A DNA stretch of 64,000 nt from Halomonas cupida (GCF_900142755.1 NZ_FRCA01000001.1:246888-310887); one strand, 5' to 3'. Counted from the first letter of the stretch, positions 1 to 9,085 are shown. Numbers and translations are program-made. Notes: a model not told the origin generated them from the letters alone.

Positions 1-680
1 GCTCCCTGACCGCTGGAACCGAGGTCGATTGCTGGGTCCGCCTGACTCAGGGCGATCTGGGTGATCATCTGCTTGACCGGCTCGACCTGGATGGGACGTT
101 GTTGCAGGATGCGCCAGATTTCCTGAATCAGCTCGTCAATGATGTGCTCGTAGCCGATGCGAGCAGCAATATGCTGGAACAGCAGCCGGGGTAATTGAGC
201 CAGGCGACCCTGAGTCTCGCGTTCGGCCTCGTTGGGTGCAGTGAACAGCAGTGAAAGGTTGAGGGCCATCACCTGGGTGAGAAAGTGGAGGGCACTTTCG
301 TCACTGATCAATGTGTGGCGATACAGCCCCTTGGCTACAGCCAGCATGCGCAGCTGGCTGAGGGACTCGATCACCACCAGGGTGACATCTGCGCTCTGCA
401 GAGAACCGCCACTGAGTGACGGCATCAGGATCTGGGGCTGGGCCCAGTCCGAGCCATCAAAGATGCCCTCGGCCTCGAGCCGTTCGGCGCGTTCCTCGAT
501 AGCCGCACAGCCGCCTTCCTGCATCATCACGCGCCGCGCGATATCCAGTACATGCGGAACCTTCGACGGTTTGGCAAACTCAGCAGCTTCACTGAGTTGT
601 GTAATACTCGCATCGAGCTTCTGCAGCAGGCCCGTCAGCTTGTCATTGCTCGCCGGTGACGAGGTGTTGGGGGGAGTCAC
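1..680 (-). CDS. Hypothetical protein, C-terminus cut by window edge
   Basis: An open frame of at least 226 codons runs from a GTG at 680 leftwards off the window. The start is chosen because AAGGAG lies five bases before the GTG and no other in-frame start sits nearby. The visible protein starts MTPPNTSSPASNDKL and is predicted mostly helical, with leucine- and glutamine-rich stretches (for example LLFQHIAARIGYEHIIDEL) and no signal peptide, membrane segment or nucleotide-binding motif. It follows the ATP-grasp gene on the same strand, but a strong hairpin between them suggests separate transcription. I do not recognise the family. The reading frame is secure because of its length, codon use and ribosome binding site. 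Confidence 0.7.
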   Translation of the reverse strand, partial: MTPPNTSSPASNDKLTGLLQKLDASITQLSEAAEFAKPSKVPHVLDIARRVMMQEGGCAAIEERAERLEAEGIFDGSDWAQPQILMPSLSGGSLQSADVTLVVIESLSQLRMLAVAKGLYRHTLISDESALHFLTQVMALNLSLLFTAPNEAERETQGRLAQLPRLLFQHIAARIGYEHIIDELIQEIWRILQQRPIQVEPVKQMITQIALSQADPAIDLGSSGQG

Positions 681-811
681 GCAGGCTCCTTGGTCATCGG
701 TTCGAGGTCACGACTGTATACGAAGTGCCCAGCACCGGATACTCCTCCCACCCGGCAACGGGAAACCAGCAGTACCGGTCAAGAGCCAAAACCGAGTGGG
801 GGAAGCCGAAT

Positions 812-834
812 GAGCAGGGGTATCACCCCTGCTC
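812..834 (-). terminator. Hairpin after the ATP-grasp gene
   Basis: A perfect 9-bp stem (GAGCAGGGG / CCCCTGCTC) with a 5-base loop lies 8 bases beyond the stop codon of the leftward ATP-grasp gene. The T-tract behind it on the minus strand is weak, so it may act as an RNA-stabilising or weak terminator hairpin. Confidence 0.6.
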
Positions 835-841
835 GAGTGCA

Positions 842-2065
842 CTAGACGTAGTAGTCCATATCCTCCTGCTCCTTCAGCAGGTCGCGCAGGGTGTGGGCAT
901 CCTCACCGCGGAAATACACCAGGCCCCAGTGGGTGCCGAACGCCGTGCGCTTGGTAACGGTCTCTTCCATCGGTGGTGTCAGTTCGTGAGATTCGAAGTA
1001 GGGGTGATCTTCCACCTCTTCGGGAATCTCTAGGCGACTGACCACTCGACGGCGTGGGTAGACACCGAAACAGCCGGCGAAGCCGTCGGCGTCGACCACC
1101 TCGCGAGGGAAGAACTCGGCCACCTCTTCGGCGGTTGTCTTCGGATCAAAGACCAGCATGCTGGCCTGATAGGCATTGAAGCCGTAGACGCGCTCCAGCA
1201 GCTCGAAGACCTTGAACCCCGGCGGGCGATAGGCGACTTCACCGAAGTACATCTCGCCATCGCTGGTCACAAAGTATTCCGGATGAATCAGGCCGAACTC
1301 GATATCGAAGGTCTTGACCAGCTTCTCGATCTGCTGACGGATCTGTTCACGATACCTCTCCAACTCGGGGGAGGCGGGCACGAACACCGAGTAGCCGAGG
1401 GTGACGTACTCGGAGATATTGAGAAACGCGATCTTGCCATTGTGAATCCAGGCCTCGACGGCAAACTCCCAGCCATCCAGGTGGGATTCCATCAGCACCG
1501 GAAATTCTTCGTCCGGGATGGCATCGATCTCATCGGGGGTACGTATCACCCGATGCCCAAGGCAGCCGGCCTTGTCGAAGGCCTTGAGGTGGATGGGGTC
1601 GTTGGGGTCACCGTCCAACTTGAGCAGGGTCTGATTGACGCGCTTGAGAAAACGCACCACATCACCCTTGTCGTGGGCTTCCTCGAAAATGCCGACACGA
1701 ATGCCCCCCAATTGCGCGCGACGCTTCATCAGCGCCTTGTCACGCAGCAGCAGGGACTGGCCATAGAGACGAGGGTTGTCCAGCAGTACCGAGTTGATGG
1801 CGCCGGCCCACTCGACGGTTTCCTCGAATAGGGGAATCGACACGTCTACCCCCATTTCCTTGAGTGTCTCGGCTATCTCTACCGAGCGGTCATTGAGGCG
1901 CTCGAAGTTCCAGGACACGTAGGGAATGTCGTGCTGTTTGCAGTACTCTTCTGCCCAGTCCGGGGCAACCACCACATAGCGGCGGTCGAATTTCTCGGCG
2001 GCCTCTACTGCGTTCAGGCTCCAGCCCAGTAGAGCGATGAAGCCCTTGTTGGGATCCTTTTTCAT
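842..2065 (-). CDS. ATP-grasp domain protein (carboxylate-amine ligase-like)
   Basis: The protein has about 407 residues and starts MKKDPNKGFIALLGWS. The start at 2065 is chosen over an upstream one because GGAGG lies seven bases before it. The N-terminal part looks like a pre-ATP-grasp Rossmann region (YVVVAPDWAEEYCKQHDIPY). The central part has ATP-grasp features: VLMESHLDGWEFAVEAWIHN followed by an acidic/arginine stretch with YFGEVAYRPPG, which fits metal and phosphate binding. The C-terminus is acidic. Members of this superfamily join a carboxylate to an amine or thiol through an acyl phosphate. The substrate cannot be read from sequence and no pathway partner stands nearby. The gene is transcribed away from the 4.5S RNA gene. 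Confidence 0.75.
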   Translation of the reverse strand: MKKDPNKGFIALLGWSLNAVEAAEKFDRRYVVVAPDWAEEYCKQHDIPYVSWNFERLNDRSVEIAETLKEMGVDVSIPLFEETVEWAGAINSVLLDNPRLYGQSLLLRDKALMKRRAQLGGIRVGIFEEAHDKGDVVRFLKRVNQTLLKLDGDPNDPIHLKAFDKAGCLGHRVIRTPDEIDAIPDEEFPVLMESHLDGWEFAVEAWIHNGKIAFLNISEYVTLGYSVFVPASPELERYREQIRQQIEKLVKTFDIEFGLIHPEYFVTSDGEMYFGEVAYRPPGFKVFELLERVYGFNAYQASMLVFDPKTTAEEVAEFFPREVVDADGFAGCFGVYPRRRVVSRLEIPEEVEDHPYFESHELTPPMEETVTKRTAFGTHWGLVYFRGEDAHTLRDLLKEQEDMDYYV

Positions 2066-2300
2066 GGTGGTACCTCCAGCGGGTAAATAGGGGGGTGTGG
2101 TTCGTGATCTCTCTCTATCGTTCTGGTGCGATGTTAGGGGAGACATCGGCCCTGCAGCGTGTCGCGGCTGGGTCGAAAAAAGAGCGCCTGACGAGTGGTG
2201 GTCGCCAGGCGAACAGCTATCTCTACCCTACAGAACTACTCGGAAGAACGCATATTTGTCTCAGTGTACGATCAAAACGGCAAAGTATGGACGTCAAGGC

Positions 2301-2329
2301 TTGAGCTCAGGGTGCGACATTGGTATAGT
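2301..2329 (+). promoter_or_regulatory. Candidate sigma-70 promoter for ffs
   Basis: TTGAGC at 2301-2306 and TATAGT at 2324-2329 are separated by 17 bases, with a TGG extension just before the -10 box. It points toward the SRP RNA gene about 85 bases downstream, so a 5' leader would have to be processed off. Inferred by consensus only. Confidence 0.4.
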
Positions 2330-2414
2330 GCCCGCCGGCTTTGACAAATCTATGATTTTCAAGCCGTTCAACAGGCTCCGTCAGTCTGAAGATTGATCTG
2401 ATGTGATAGCCTTG

Positions 2415-2531
2415 CTGTGGTGGCCCCGTTGGTCCTCCCGCAACGCGAAACTGCGAACCCCGCCAGGCCCGGAAGGGAGCAACGGTAGTGGTGGATGCGT
2501 GTGCCGGGATGTGGCTTTCGGGGTCGCCTCC
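2415..2531 (+). ncRNA. ffs: Signal recognition particle RNA (4.5S RNA)
   Basis: The sequence carries the hallmarks of bacterial small SRP RNA. The apical domain contains CAGGCCCGGAAGGGAGCA, which holds the GGAA tetraloop and the conserved internal loop that binds the Ffh M domain. CGTGTGCCGGGATGT-type sequence follows on the 3' side. The ends pair: GGTGGCCCC at 2419-2427 with GGGGTCGCC at 2520-2528. The 5' segment GTTGGTCCTCCCGCAACGC also matches the E. coli 4.5S pattern. A short T-tract follows the closing stem and probably terminates the transcript. The RNA works with Ffh in co-translational targeting of membrane proteins. Exact ends are uncertain by a few bases. Confidence 0.93.
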
Positions 2532-2608
2532 TTTTGTGTTTATCCTTTTGATTCCGCTGGAAATTCTTCCTCCTTGACCTGCAAGTGGTACAAGTGGTGG
2601 TACAAACC

Positions 2609-2818
2609 ATGTCTGTTTCAGCGCATCAGAAGGCTCGTCGAAGTTCCAGTACTCCCTACCTGTTCAAGTCCCGTCATGGCATCTGGTGTTTCCGGCTGGT
2701 GGTACCTGAGAGCGCTCGTGTGTCTGTTGGCGCCATTATTGAGAGAACCAGGGACCCTGAGAACCGTCAAACGGTTGGGGCCAATACTGGGTATATAGTG
2801 GAGATCCAGGCTGCCTGA
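2609..2818 (+). pseudogene. Integrase remnant (N-terminal piece only)
   Basis: A 69-codon frame starts MSVSAHQKARRSSSTPYLFKS about 80 bases after the SRP RNA. The segment TPYLFKSRHGIWCFRLVVPES resembles the opening of tyrosine-type site-specific integrases with the DUF6538 N-terminal domain (pattern PYLF-SRHG-W-FR-V-P). After that the similarity stops, and the frame closes without any core-binding or catalytic domain. I therefore read it as the leftover start of an integrase gene from a lost or rearranged genomic island. A short independent protein is possible but less likely. The family assignment rests on memory of the pattern and not on a search. Confidence 0.5.
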
Positions 2819-2883
2819 ATGATAAACATCATTGATGAATGACGTTACGTTCTGGTTATTGCTCTCGTCTCAAGCCGTGGGCT

Positions 2884-4548
2884 TCATGCCGAGGTGTCCT
2901 CGTTGTCCCTGGTTGCTGTTGTCGCCGAAGGTTGGGTGGAGTCCTCGTGGATCAGATCGGCGCCTTTCTCGCCGATCATCATCGTGGCCGCGCAGATGTT
3001 GGCTGAAGGTATTTCCGGCATGATCGAGGAGTCGATCACCCGCAGTCCTTCAAACCCATGCACACGAAGTCGATCATCGACCACCGCCATGGGGTCGCTG
3101 CTCGGCCCCATGCGCGCGGTGCCGTTGAGGTGGTAGGACGACACACCATAACGGCGGGCATAGTCCAGCAGCTCTTCATCGCTCTGGTGCTCGACACCCG
3201 GCAGTGCCTCTGTATCCATATAACGAGCCAATGCGTCACTGGCGAGCAGTTGTCGAGCGAGGCGAATGCCCTTGATCAGTACCTCGCGATCTCCCGGCTC
3301 GTTGAGGTAGTTGGGCTGAACTTCCGGTGCTGCCAGTGGATCCGTACTGGTGATGCGAACATAGCCCGTGCTGGCAGGACGGTGCTGCCAGAAACCACAA
3401 GTCATGCCGGGGTAGTTGTCGAGCATGCCGACATAGCCCTGACGATAACTGGCCGGCGTAAAAACCCCCTGCAGGTCGGCGCGCTCCATGTCGTTATCCG
3501 ACTTCCAGAAGATATGCACCAGTGATGGGCTCAAGGCCAGGATACTGGGTCGGCGCAGCAACCAGTTGGCGATCTGGCGGACCAGTCGCAGTCCTCTGGC
3601 CTCCTCGTTGAGAGTCGTGCTGTTCTTGACCCGACCGACAATGCGCACCGAATAGTGATCCTTGAGATTGGCGCCAACTCCCGGCAGATCCCGAACGACA
3701 GGAATATTCAGTGATTCGAGCAGCTCGCGTGGTCCAACCCCCGAGAGTTGCAGCAGTTTTGGCGTATTGATGGCGCCAGCGCTGACGATCACTTCACGGC
3801 GGGCCGTGATACGAGTGGCCTTGCCGCTTGTGGGGTGGCGATATTCCACCCCAGTGGCGCGTGCTCCATCGAACAGGATTCGTGTGGCCTGGGCGTGGCA
3901 ACGGATACTCAGGTTGGCGCGTTTGCTGGCGGGCCTCAGCCAGGCCTGGGCCGTGCTCATGCGTCGCCCACGATGGATGGTGCGTTGGAAGTAGCCGACA
4001 CCAGCCTGGTGTTCGCCGTTGTAATCGGGATTGCGTGGGATACCGAGCTGTTCGGCTCCCTGGATGAATGCCTCACAGATCGGGTGAATCCAGTCGATAT
4101 CGGTGACCGGCAGTGGTCCGTTCTGTCCTCGTAGCAGAGGATCACCTGCCAGGCGGTGTTCGAGTTTCCTGAACCAGGGCAGCACGCTGTCGTAGTCCCA
4201 GCCGACATTGCCCAGGCGGGCCCAGTGATCATAGTCCTCGCGCTGGCCACGGTTGAACACCAGGCCATTGATGGAGGTCGAGCCGCCCAGGGTTCGTCCC
4301 TGGGGAATGGGGATTTCGCGATCCAGTGTCAGGGCGTTGGGTGCCGTCCTGAACTGCCAGGCATAGCGCGGGTTGAAGATCATCTTGATGAAGCCGGCGG
4401 GAATATGGATGAAGGGGTGATGATCCTTCGGACCGGCCTCCAACAGGCAAACGCTGATATGGCTGTCGGCACTCAGCCGGTTGGCCAGAATCGCGCCGGC
4501 GGCACCACTTCCGACAATGATGTAGTCGTAATCTGCCCGCTCGGCCAT
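2884..4548 (-). CDS. GMC family FAD-dependent oxidoreductase (choline dehydrogenase-like)
   Basis: The 554-residue protein is full length for the glucose-methanol-choline oxidoreductase family. An FAD-binding beta-alpha-beta motif, [18 protein letters not shown], begins near residue 9. GMC signature 1 appears as [16 protein letters not shown] around residue 85, and the second signature is [16 protein letters not shown]. The C-terminus has the substrate domain and [10 protein letters not shown], which supplies the catalytic histidine. These flavoenzymes oxidise alcohols in the cytoplasm or at the membrane. The local context lacks betaine aldehyde dehydrogenase or BetI, so true choline dehydrogenase is not supported. 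It is divergent from a CoA-transferase/lyase operon across about 215 bases, which suggests a shared catabolic role. Confidence 0.88.
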   Translation of the reverse strand: MAERADYDYIIVGSGAAGAILANRLSADSHISVCLLEAGPKDHHPFIHIPAGFIKMIFNPRYAWQFRTAPNALTLDREIPIPQGRTLGGSTSINGLVFNRGQREDYDHWARLGNVGWDYDSVLPWFRKLEHRLAGDPLLRGQNGPLPVTDIDWIHPICEAFIQGAEQLGIPRNPDYNGEHQAGVGYFQRTIHRGRRMSTAQAWLRPASKRANLSIRCHAQATRILFDGARATGVEYRHPTSGKATRITARREVIVSAGAINTPKLLQLSGVGPRELLESLNIPVVRDLPGVGANLKDHYSVRIVGRVKNSTTLNEEARGLRLVRQIANWLLRRPSILALSPSLVHIFWKSDNDMERADLQGVFTPASYRQGYVGMLDNYPGMTCGFWQHRPASTGYVRITSTDPLAAPEVQPNYLNEPGDREVLIKGIRLARQLLASDALARYMDTEALPGVEHQSDEELLDYARRYGVSSYHLNGTARMGPSSDPMAVVDDRLRVHGFEGLRVIDSSIMPEIPSANICAATMMIGEKGADLIHEDSTQPSATTATRDNEDTSA

Positions 4549-4763
4549 AGGAGTCGTCTTCCCGGTTATGATCGTTGTTGTCTGGTTTTGGTGGCCTGGG
4601 TTGAATCGATGGAACCATGTCTCTGGACAGTGTCATCCTGGCATAGGTGTGGTGATTGAAGAACAGGACGAAGGCCCAGTTGCCGCCGGTAGGGCACTGA
4701 GCCATCCTGCCTGAGTGGTGGAAATGACAATGGCAACCATGGTGACAATGAGGGAGGCGAACG

Positions 4764-5969
4764 ATGGCGGAACAGGCAACAGGTGGTATGGCCCTGCAGG
4801 GACTCAAGGTTCTGGAACTGGGGCAACTGATTGCCGGCCCCTTTGCTGCCAAGCTGCTGGGTGAGTTCGGCGCCGATGTGATCAAGGTCGAGCCGCCCGG
4901 GGTAGGGGATCCATTGCGTCGCTGGCGCAAGGTGCAGGATGGCACTTCGCTATGGTGGCATGTGCAATCGCGCAACAAGCGCTCCCTGACTCTCAACCTG
5001 CGTGAATCCGAAGGTCAGGATATCGTGCGTCGTCTGGTCGAGGAGTGTGACGTGGTGGTCGAGAACTTCCGACCGGGCACACTGGAATCATGGGGCCTTG
5101 GATGGGACGAACTCTCCGCCATCAACCCGCAGCTGATCATGGTTCGGGTCTCCGGCTATGGTCAGACGGGACCCTATCGTGACAAACCGGGGTTCGGCGT
5201 GGTCGGCGAGGCCATGGGGGGATTGCGTTACCTGACCGGTCAGCCCGGCGAACCTTCGGTGCGCGTCGGCGTCAGCATTGGTGACTCGTTGTCGGCCCTG
5301 TATGCAGTGATCGGTACGCTGCTGGCGCTGCAGGAACGCCAGCGTAGTGGCCAGGGGCAGTTCATCGACGTGGCGCTGTATGAGTCGGTATTCGGCATGA
5401 TGGAAAGTCTGTTGCCGGAATATGACGCCACCGGTGAGATTCGCCAGCCCAGCGGCAGTGCACTGCCGGGGATTACGCCATCCAACGCCTATGCCTGCCT
5501 GGGGGGAGACTATGTGCTGATCGCCGGTAATGGTGACAGTATCTTCAAGCGCTTGATGCAGGCGATCGGTCGCGATGACCTGGCCGAGGATCCGCGCCTG
5601 GCCCATAACGATGGTCGTAGTGCCAATGCTGAGCTGATTGATGGTGCGATCGGCGACTGGGCCGCTCGACACCCGCGGGCACATGTTCTTGAAGTACTCG
5701 ACGCGGCGAGGGTACCGGTGGGATATCCCTACACCGCCGAGGATATCGTCAGAGATCCTCATTATCAGGCGCGGGAGATGATCCAGAATATCCAGTTGGC
5801 CTCAGGCTCACCGCTAAAGGTGCCGGGCGTGTTGCCGAAACTGAGTCGTACACCGGGGCGTATCGGTGGAGCAGGCCCGGAGCTGGGCCAGCATACCCGC
5901 GAGGTGCTGGATGAGTTGGGGATCGATGAACACACCCAGCAACAGTTGCGAGAAAGGGGGATTGTGTAA
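4764..5969 (+). CDS. CaiB/BaiF family (class III) CoA-transferase
   Basis: The 401-residue protein begins GLKVLELGQLIAGPFAAKLL and continues GADVIKVEPPGVGDPLRRW, the standard N-terminal pattern of class III CoA-transferases. The family's catalytic aspartate is probably the D of FIDVALYESVFGM or a nearby residue. These enzymes move CoA between carboxylic acids such as succinate and a branched dicarboxylate. AGGGAGG precedes the ATG. The stop codon overlaps the start of the following lyase gene, so the two are translationally coupled. Together they fit activation of an organic acid to its CoA ester and cleavage of that ester. The exact substrate is not determined by sequence. Confidence 0.88.
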   Translation: MAEQATGGMALQGLKVLELGQLIAGPFAAKLLGEFGADVIKVEPPGVGDPLRRWRKVQDGTSLWWHVQSRNKRSLTLNLRESEGQDIVRRLVEECDVVVENFRPGTLESWGLGWDELSAINPQLIMVRVSGYGQTGPYRDKPGFGVVGEAMGGLRYLTGQPGEPSVRVGVSIGDSLSALYAVIGTLLALQERQRSGQGQFIDVALYESVFGMMESLLPEYDATGEIRQPSGSALPGITPSNAYACLGGDYVLIAGNGDSIFKRLMQAIGRDDLAEDPRLAHNDGRSANAELIDGAIGDWAARHPRAHVLEVLDAARVPVGYPYTAEDIVRDPHYQAREMIQNIQLASGSPLKVPGVLPKLSRTPGRIGGAGPELGQHTREVLDELGIDEHTQQQLRERGIV

Positions 5970-6898
5970 TGAGTCAGGGACGTGAACGGGTCTATATCAA
6001 TGATGTGGCGCCACGCGATGGTCTGCAGATCGAAAAGCAGTGGGTGGCCACGGCAGACAAGGTTCGGCTGATCGACGGCCTGATGGCAACCGGCCTGGCC
6101 AGGGTTGAGGCAACATCGTTTGTGTCACCCAGGGCGATTCCCAACCTGGCCGACGCAGCCGAGGTCGTGCAGGGCATCCGTCGTGTGTCTGGTGTCGGCA
6201 TCGTGGTGCTGGTGCCCAACGTCAAGGGGTGTGAGCGGGCGCTGGCGAGTGGTGTGGATGAGATCAACCTGGTGATGTCGGCCAGTGAGTCCCACAGCCG
6301 CGCCAATCTGCGGATGTCACCGGAACAGTCGTTGGCGCAGTTTGCCGAGATTGTCGATCTGGCCAAGGGGAGTGGAGTGTTCGTCAACGGTTCGTTGTCG
6401 ACTGCCTTTGGATGCCCTTTTGATGGCGAGGTACCCCAGTCCAGGGTGCTGGGCTTCATCGAGCGTCTGCTGGAACTGGGTGTCGAGGGGGTAACGCTGG
6501 CGGATACTACCGGCATGGCCAATCCCGCCCAGGTGGCCAGGTTGTGTGAAGCGGTCATGACGCGCTGGTCACAGGTGCCTTTTACTCTGCACGTGCACAA
6601 CACCCGGGGGATGGGGCTTGCCAACTGCCTGGCGGCCTGGCAGTCCGGCGTTACGCAGTTCGATGCGGCGCTCGGTGGACTGGGAGGTTGCCCCTTCGCG
6701 CCCGGTGCCACCGGTAATGTATGTACCGAGGATCTGGTGCATATGTTCGAACAGATGGGAGTGGATACCGGCGTGGACCTGGCGGCGTTGATCGAGCTTT
6801 CCACCACGTTGCCGGAGCTGGTTGGTCACGATGTTCCCGGCCAGGTGGCCAAGGCTGGTCCGGCGGATCGGCGCTATCCCTGTCCAGCGGGGCTGTGA
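5969..6898 (+). CDS. Hydroxymethylglutaryl-CoA lyase-like enzyme
   Basis: The 309-residue protein belongs to the HMGL-like (DRE-TIM) metalloenzyme family. It opens INDVAPRDGLQIEKQ, with the D-R-D-G-Q type metal and substrate site. It contains LHVHNTRGMG (His-X-His metal ligands) and the loop GLGGCPFAPGATGNVCTEDL, which carries the conserved catalytic cysteine. HMG-CoA lyases split 3-hydroxy-3-methylglutaryl-CoA into acetoacetate and acetyl-CoA in leucine breakdown. No other leucine-degradation gene (for example methylcrotonyl-CoA carboxylase) is nearby, and pairing with a CoA-transferase occurs in pathways for related 3-hydroxy acyl-CoAs such as citramalyl-CoA. The family is certain; the substrate is open. 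Confidence 0.88.
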   Translation: MSQGRERVYINDVAPRDGLQIEKQWVATADKVRLIDGLMATGLARVEATSFVSPRAIPNLADAAEVVQGIRRVSGVGIVVLVPNVKGCERALASGVDEINLVMSASESHSRANLRMSPEQSLAQFAEIVDLAKGSGVFVNGSLSTAFGCPFDGEVPQSRVLGFIERLLELGVEGVTLADTTGMANPAQVARLCEAVMTRWSQVPFTLHVHNTRGMGLANCLAAWQSGVTQFDAALGGLGGCPFAPGATGNVCTEDLVHMFEQMGVDTGVDLAALIELSTTLPELVGHDVPGQVAKAGPADRRYPCPAGL

Positions 6899-7192
6899 CG
6901 GATACGGCAGAACGGTAAATAGCTGACCACACCGATAATTGAGATCGCACCGGGGCTCCTCGTCATCTCGGTCAACCCTGGGTCATGGCATGGCTGGGTG
7001 TAGGAAATCTCCGTATATCGGTCGGATTGTACGGAATATGGTGGTAGGCGCTGGAGTGTCTGCCGATCCTGCCGCACCATTTCCCTCACACAGGCCTGGC
7101 CTGACAGCGCTGGTGGGCGTGCCGGATGTCTCGGGATCGGCACCAGCACCGTAAGAATAGTTTAAGCAACGCCTGGTAGCGTAGGAGGATCC

Positions 7193-7591
7193 ATGACCCA
7201 CAGTCCTTGTGCCGTGGGTGTTCGATCGAGCGTGCGGCGGGGGGAAACAATGAAAGGTGCAGATTATCTGGTTGAGTCCGAGAGCATTTCCTGGCTGACG
7301 ACCTGGCAGGAAAGCTACGAGAAGCAATACGATCGCAATATTCTACGGTTGCTGATCAAGATGGTGGTCATGGTCGGCATGCTGGTGGCGCTCCATTGGG
7401 CTGGCGCGAGCGGTTACGGTGTGGTCAGCGTCCTGGCTATTGCGACCTTTCTATGTTGCTACTCATCCGTGAACATGTTCTTTGATGACTTCTTCTGCAA
7501 CGGACTGTTCCGCGAAGAGACCGACCATGTCAGCAGCTTTTCCCTGGCCATGGTGCTTGCCGCAGTGACCCCGGCAGTTCTCTGGTGGTGA
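7193..7591 (+). CDS. Small hypothetical membrane protein
   Basis: The frame has 132 codons from an ATG preceded by a perfect AGGAGG four bases away. A second possible start at 7250 (MKGADYLVESES) also has a G-rich sequence before it and would give 113 residues, which might be the mature core. The protein has two to three hydrophobic segments: LLIKMVVMVGMLVALHW, VVSVLAIATFLCCYSSV and a C-terminal SLAMVLAAVTPAVLWW. A short charged loop containing DDFFCNGLFREETD lies between the last two. I do not recognise the family. It stands alone between the CoA-transferase/lyase pair and bluB. The 294 bases before it hold no gene or regulatory motif I can support. Confidence 0.6.
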   Translation: MTHSPCAVGVRSSVRRGETMKGADYLVESESISWLTTWQESYEKQYDRNILRLLIKMVVMVGMLVALHWAGASGYGVVSVLAIATFLCCYSSVNMFFDDFFCNGLFREETDHVSSFSLAMVLAAVTPAVLWW

Positions 7592-7878
7592 CGTGACCAC
7601 TGACTGTCAGGCGTGTCACTGGTTGCTGCGGTCGCATGCTCGGGTGTGGCCGCAATACCGGTACATTCAACAAACCGCCCTCCCAATAGACGGTCCGTCA
7701 GCACAGTAGCGGATGCCTGATGCATTCGACATTCACCAGCATGGCAGCCAGCATGGTGACTGTTTCTGGTGTAATATGTTGAATCGAAAAGGAAAGCCTG
7801 TCCTCCCTGGTTGACGGTGCCATACTGTCATGGCGGAGCGATACTGCCGGCTTCCGTCGATTCCTGTGGAGACTGTCA

Positions 7879-8610
7879 ATGACCCGTTCGCACCACTCCT
7901 TCAGTGAGGAGGAGCGCCAGGGGCTCTACCGAGCCATCTTCGAGCGTCGCGACGTACGTTCCCAGTTCCTGCCCGACCCGATCCCGACGGATGTGCTGGG
8001 GCGATTGCTCGAGGCGGCTCACCATGCCCCTTCGGTGGGCTTCATGCAGCCTTGGGACTTCCTGGTGATCGACAGTATCGAGGTGCGCCGACGGGTACTG
8101 GATAACTTCGAGCGTGAGAACGCCCGCGCCACAGACAACTATGAGGGCGAGCAGCGTGCTGCCTACAGTGCTCTCAAACTGCAGGGCATACTCGATAGTC
8201 CCCTGAACCTGTGCATCACCTGTGACCGTAGCCGCGGTGGTCCGACCGTGCTTGGCCGCAACAGCATCGTCGAAACCGACCTGTTCAGTACCTGCCTGGC
8301 GGTTCAGAACCTGTGGCTGGCGGCGCGTGCGGAGGGCATTGGCGTGGGCTGGGTCAGCATCCTCGATCAGCAACGTCTGGCCAGGGTTCTCGACCTGCCT
8401 ACGACAGTCTACCCGCTGGCCTACCTATGCCTCGGCTATGTCAGCGAATTCCTCGAGCAACCGGAACTCGAGGCCAGAGGCTGGCGTTCACGCCTGCCGC
8501 TGCAGGAGCTCGTGCATCACAACGGCTGGCACCAGCCGCTGCAGGATGAACATCCGCTGGCCGAGTGGTTGGTTCAGCATTCCAGCCGTCAGCCTACTCG
8601 GAAGGAATGA
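7879..8610 (+). CDS. bluB: 5,6-dimethylbenzimidazole synthase
   Basis: The 243-residue protein is a BluB-type member of the nitroreductase fold. It has FERRDVRSQFLPDPIP (FMN phosphate contacts) and HHAPSVGFMQPWDFLVI near the N-terminus, which is the BluB-specific version of the flavin-binding segment. It also has the central CDRSRGGPTVLGRNSI region. BluB cannibalises reduced FMN with oxygen to make 5,6-dimethylbenzimidazole, the lower ligand of cobalamin. Its place directly before the cobalamin riboswitch and the corrin ring operon supports this role over a generic nitroreductase. GGAG precedes the ATG. I see no riboswitch in its own leader, so it is probably transcribed separately from the cbtB operon. 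Confidence 0.93.
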   Translation: MTRSHHSFSEEERQGLYRAIFERRDVRSQFLPDPIPTDVLGRLLEAAHHAPSVGFMQPWDFLVIDSIEVRRRVLDNFERENARATDNYEGEQRAAYSALKLQGILDSPLNLCITCDRSRGGPTVLGRNSIVETDLFSTCLAVQNLWLAARAEGIGVGWVSILDQQRLARVLDLPTTVYPLAYLCLGYVSEFLEQPELEARGWRSRLPLQELVHHNGWHQPLQDEHPLAEWLVQHSSRQPTRKE

Positions 8611-8654
8611 TGACGGTTTGCGCCTGTCATGATGATTGCTTTAGGATGCTCAGA

Positions 8655-8850
8655 TCGAGACAGGTGCCCCTGCCATTCAGGGGATAATCGAGAAGTATGG
8701 TGCGGCCCCTCGTGGCCAATTCCATCGCTGCCCCCGCAACGGTAATGAATGAGTAGCCTGCGAAGACCACTGGCCCCGGCCGGGAAGGTGCAGGCAATTG
8801 CGTTTTCTCTACGGAAGCGCGCTCATCGAGCCCGGAGACCGGCCTGTCAC
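8655..8850 (+). promoter_or_regulatory. Cobalamin (B12) riboswitch
   Basis: The leader has the conserved blocks of a cobalamin riboswitch in the right order: GGTGCGG near 8699, GCTGCCCCCGCAACGGTAA at about 8727-8745, CCACTGG at 8767-8773, GGGAAGG at 8782-8788, and the B12 box AGCCCGGAGACCGGCCTG ending near 8846. It is followed by a G-rich stretch and the cbtB ribosome binding region, so translational sequestration is the likely mode. Binding of adenosylcobalamin or a related form should shut off cobalt import and, through coupling, the downstream corrin genes. The outer boundaries are approximate. Confidence 0.92.
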
Positions 8851-8896
8851 TCTGTTCCATCCAATGGCGGTGCGGCGGGCACCCGAGGGGTATCAG

Positions 8897-9085
8897 ATGT
8901 CTTCCAGTTCCACGTTTTCCTCCCAGCGTTCTTCGCGTTCCAGTTCCCGATTGTCTGCTCTCCAGCAGGGCGCCGTTGTACTTTTCGGTGCGCTGATCCT
9001 CTATGCCGTCGGCTTCCTGCCGATGAGCGCGGCCCATAACGCGGCTCACGATACCCGGCACGTTTTCGTCTTTCCCTGTCACTGA
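8897..9085 (+). CDS. cbtB: CbtB, cobalt transporter subunit
   Basis: This short protein (62 residues) starts MSSSSTFSSQRSS directly after the riboswitch. It has one transmembrane helix (AVVLFGALILYAVGFL) followed by a histidine-rich tail, HNAAHDTRHVFVFPCH, which is the signature of CbtB. CbtB and CbtA form a B12-regulated cobalt import system predicted from riboswitch association. The nearest in-frame upstream methionines lie inside the riboswitch, so the ATG at 8897 is preferred. cbtA follows after 110 bases. Confidence 0.9.
   Translation: MSSSSTFSSQRSSRSSSRLSALQQGAVVLFGALILYAVGFLPMSAAHNAAHDTRHVFVFPCH

Noticed and set aside
2097..2396. Plus-strand frame between the ATP-grasp gene and ffs
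   Set aside because: Codon use and composition are not coding-like, there is no ribosome site, and the stretch holds the divergent promoters.
7592..7878. Possible second cobalamin riboswitch before bluB
   Set aside because: None of the conserved blocks (CCCCCGCAACGG, GCCACTG, B12 box) is present in this leader.
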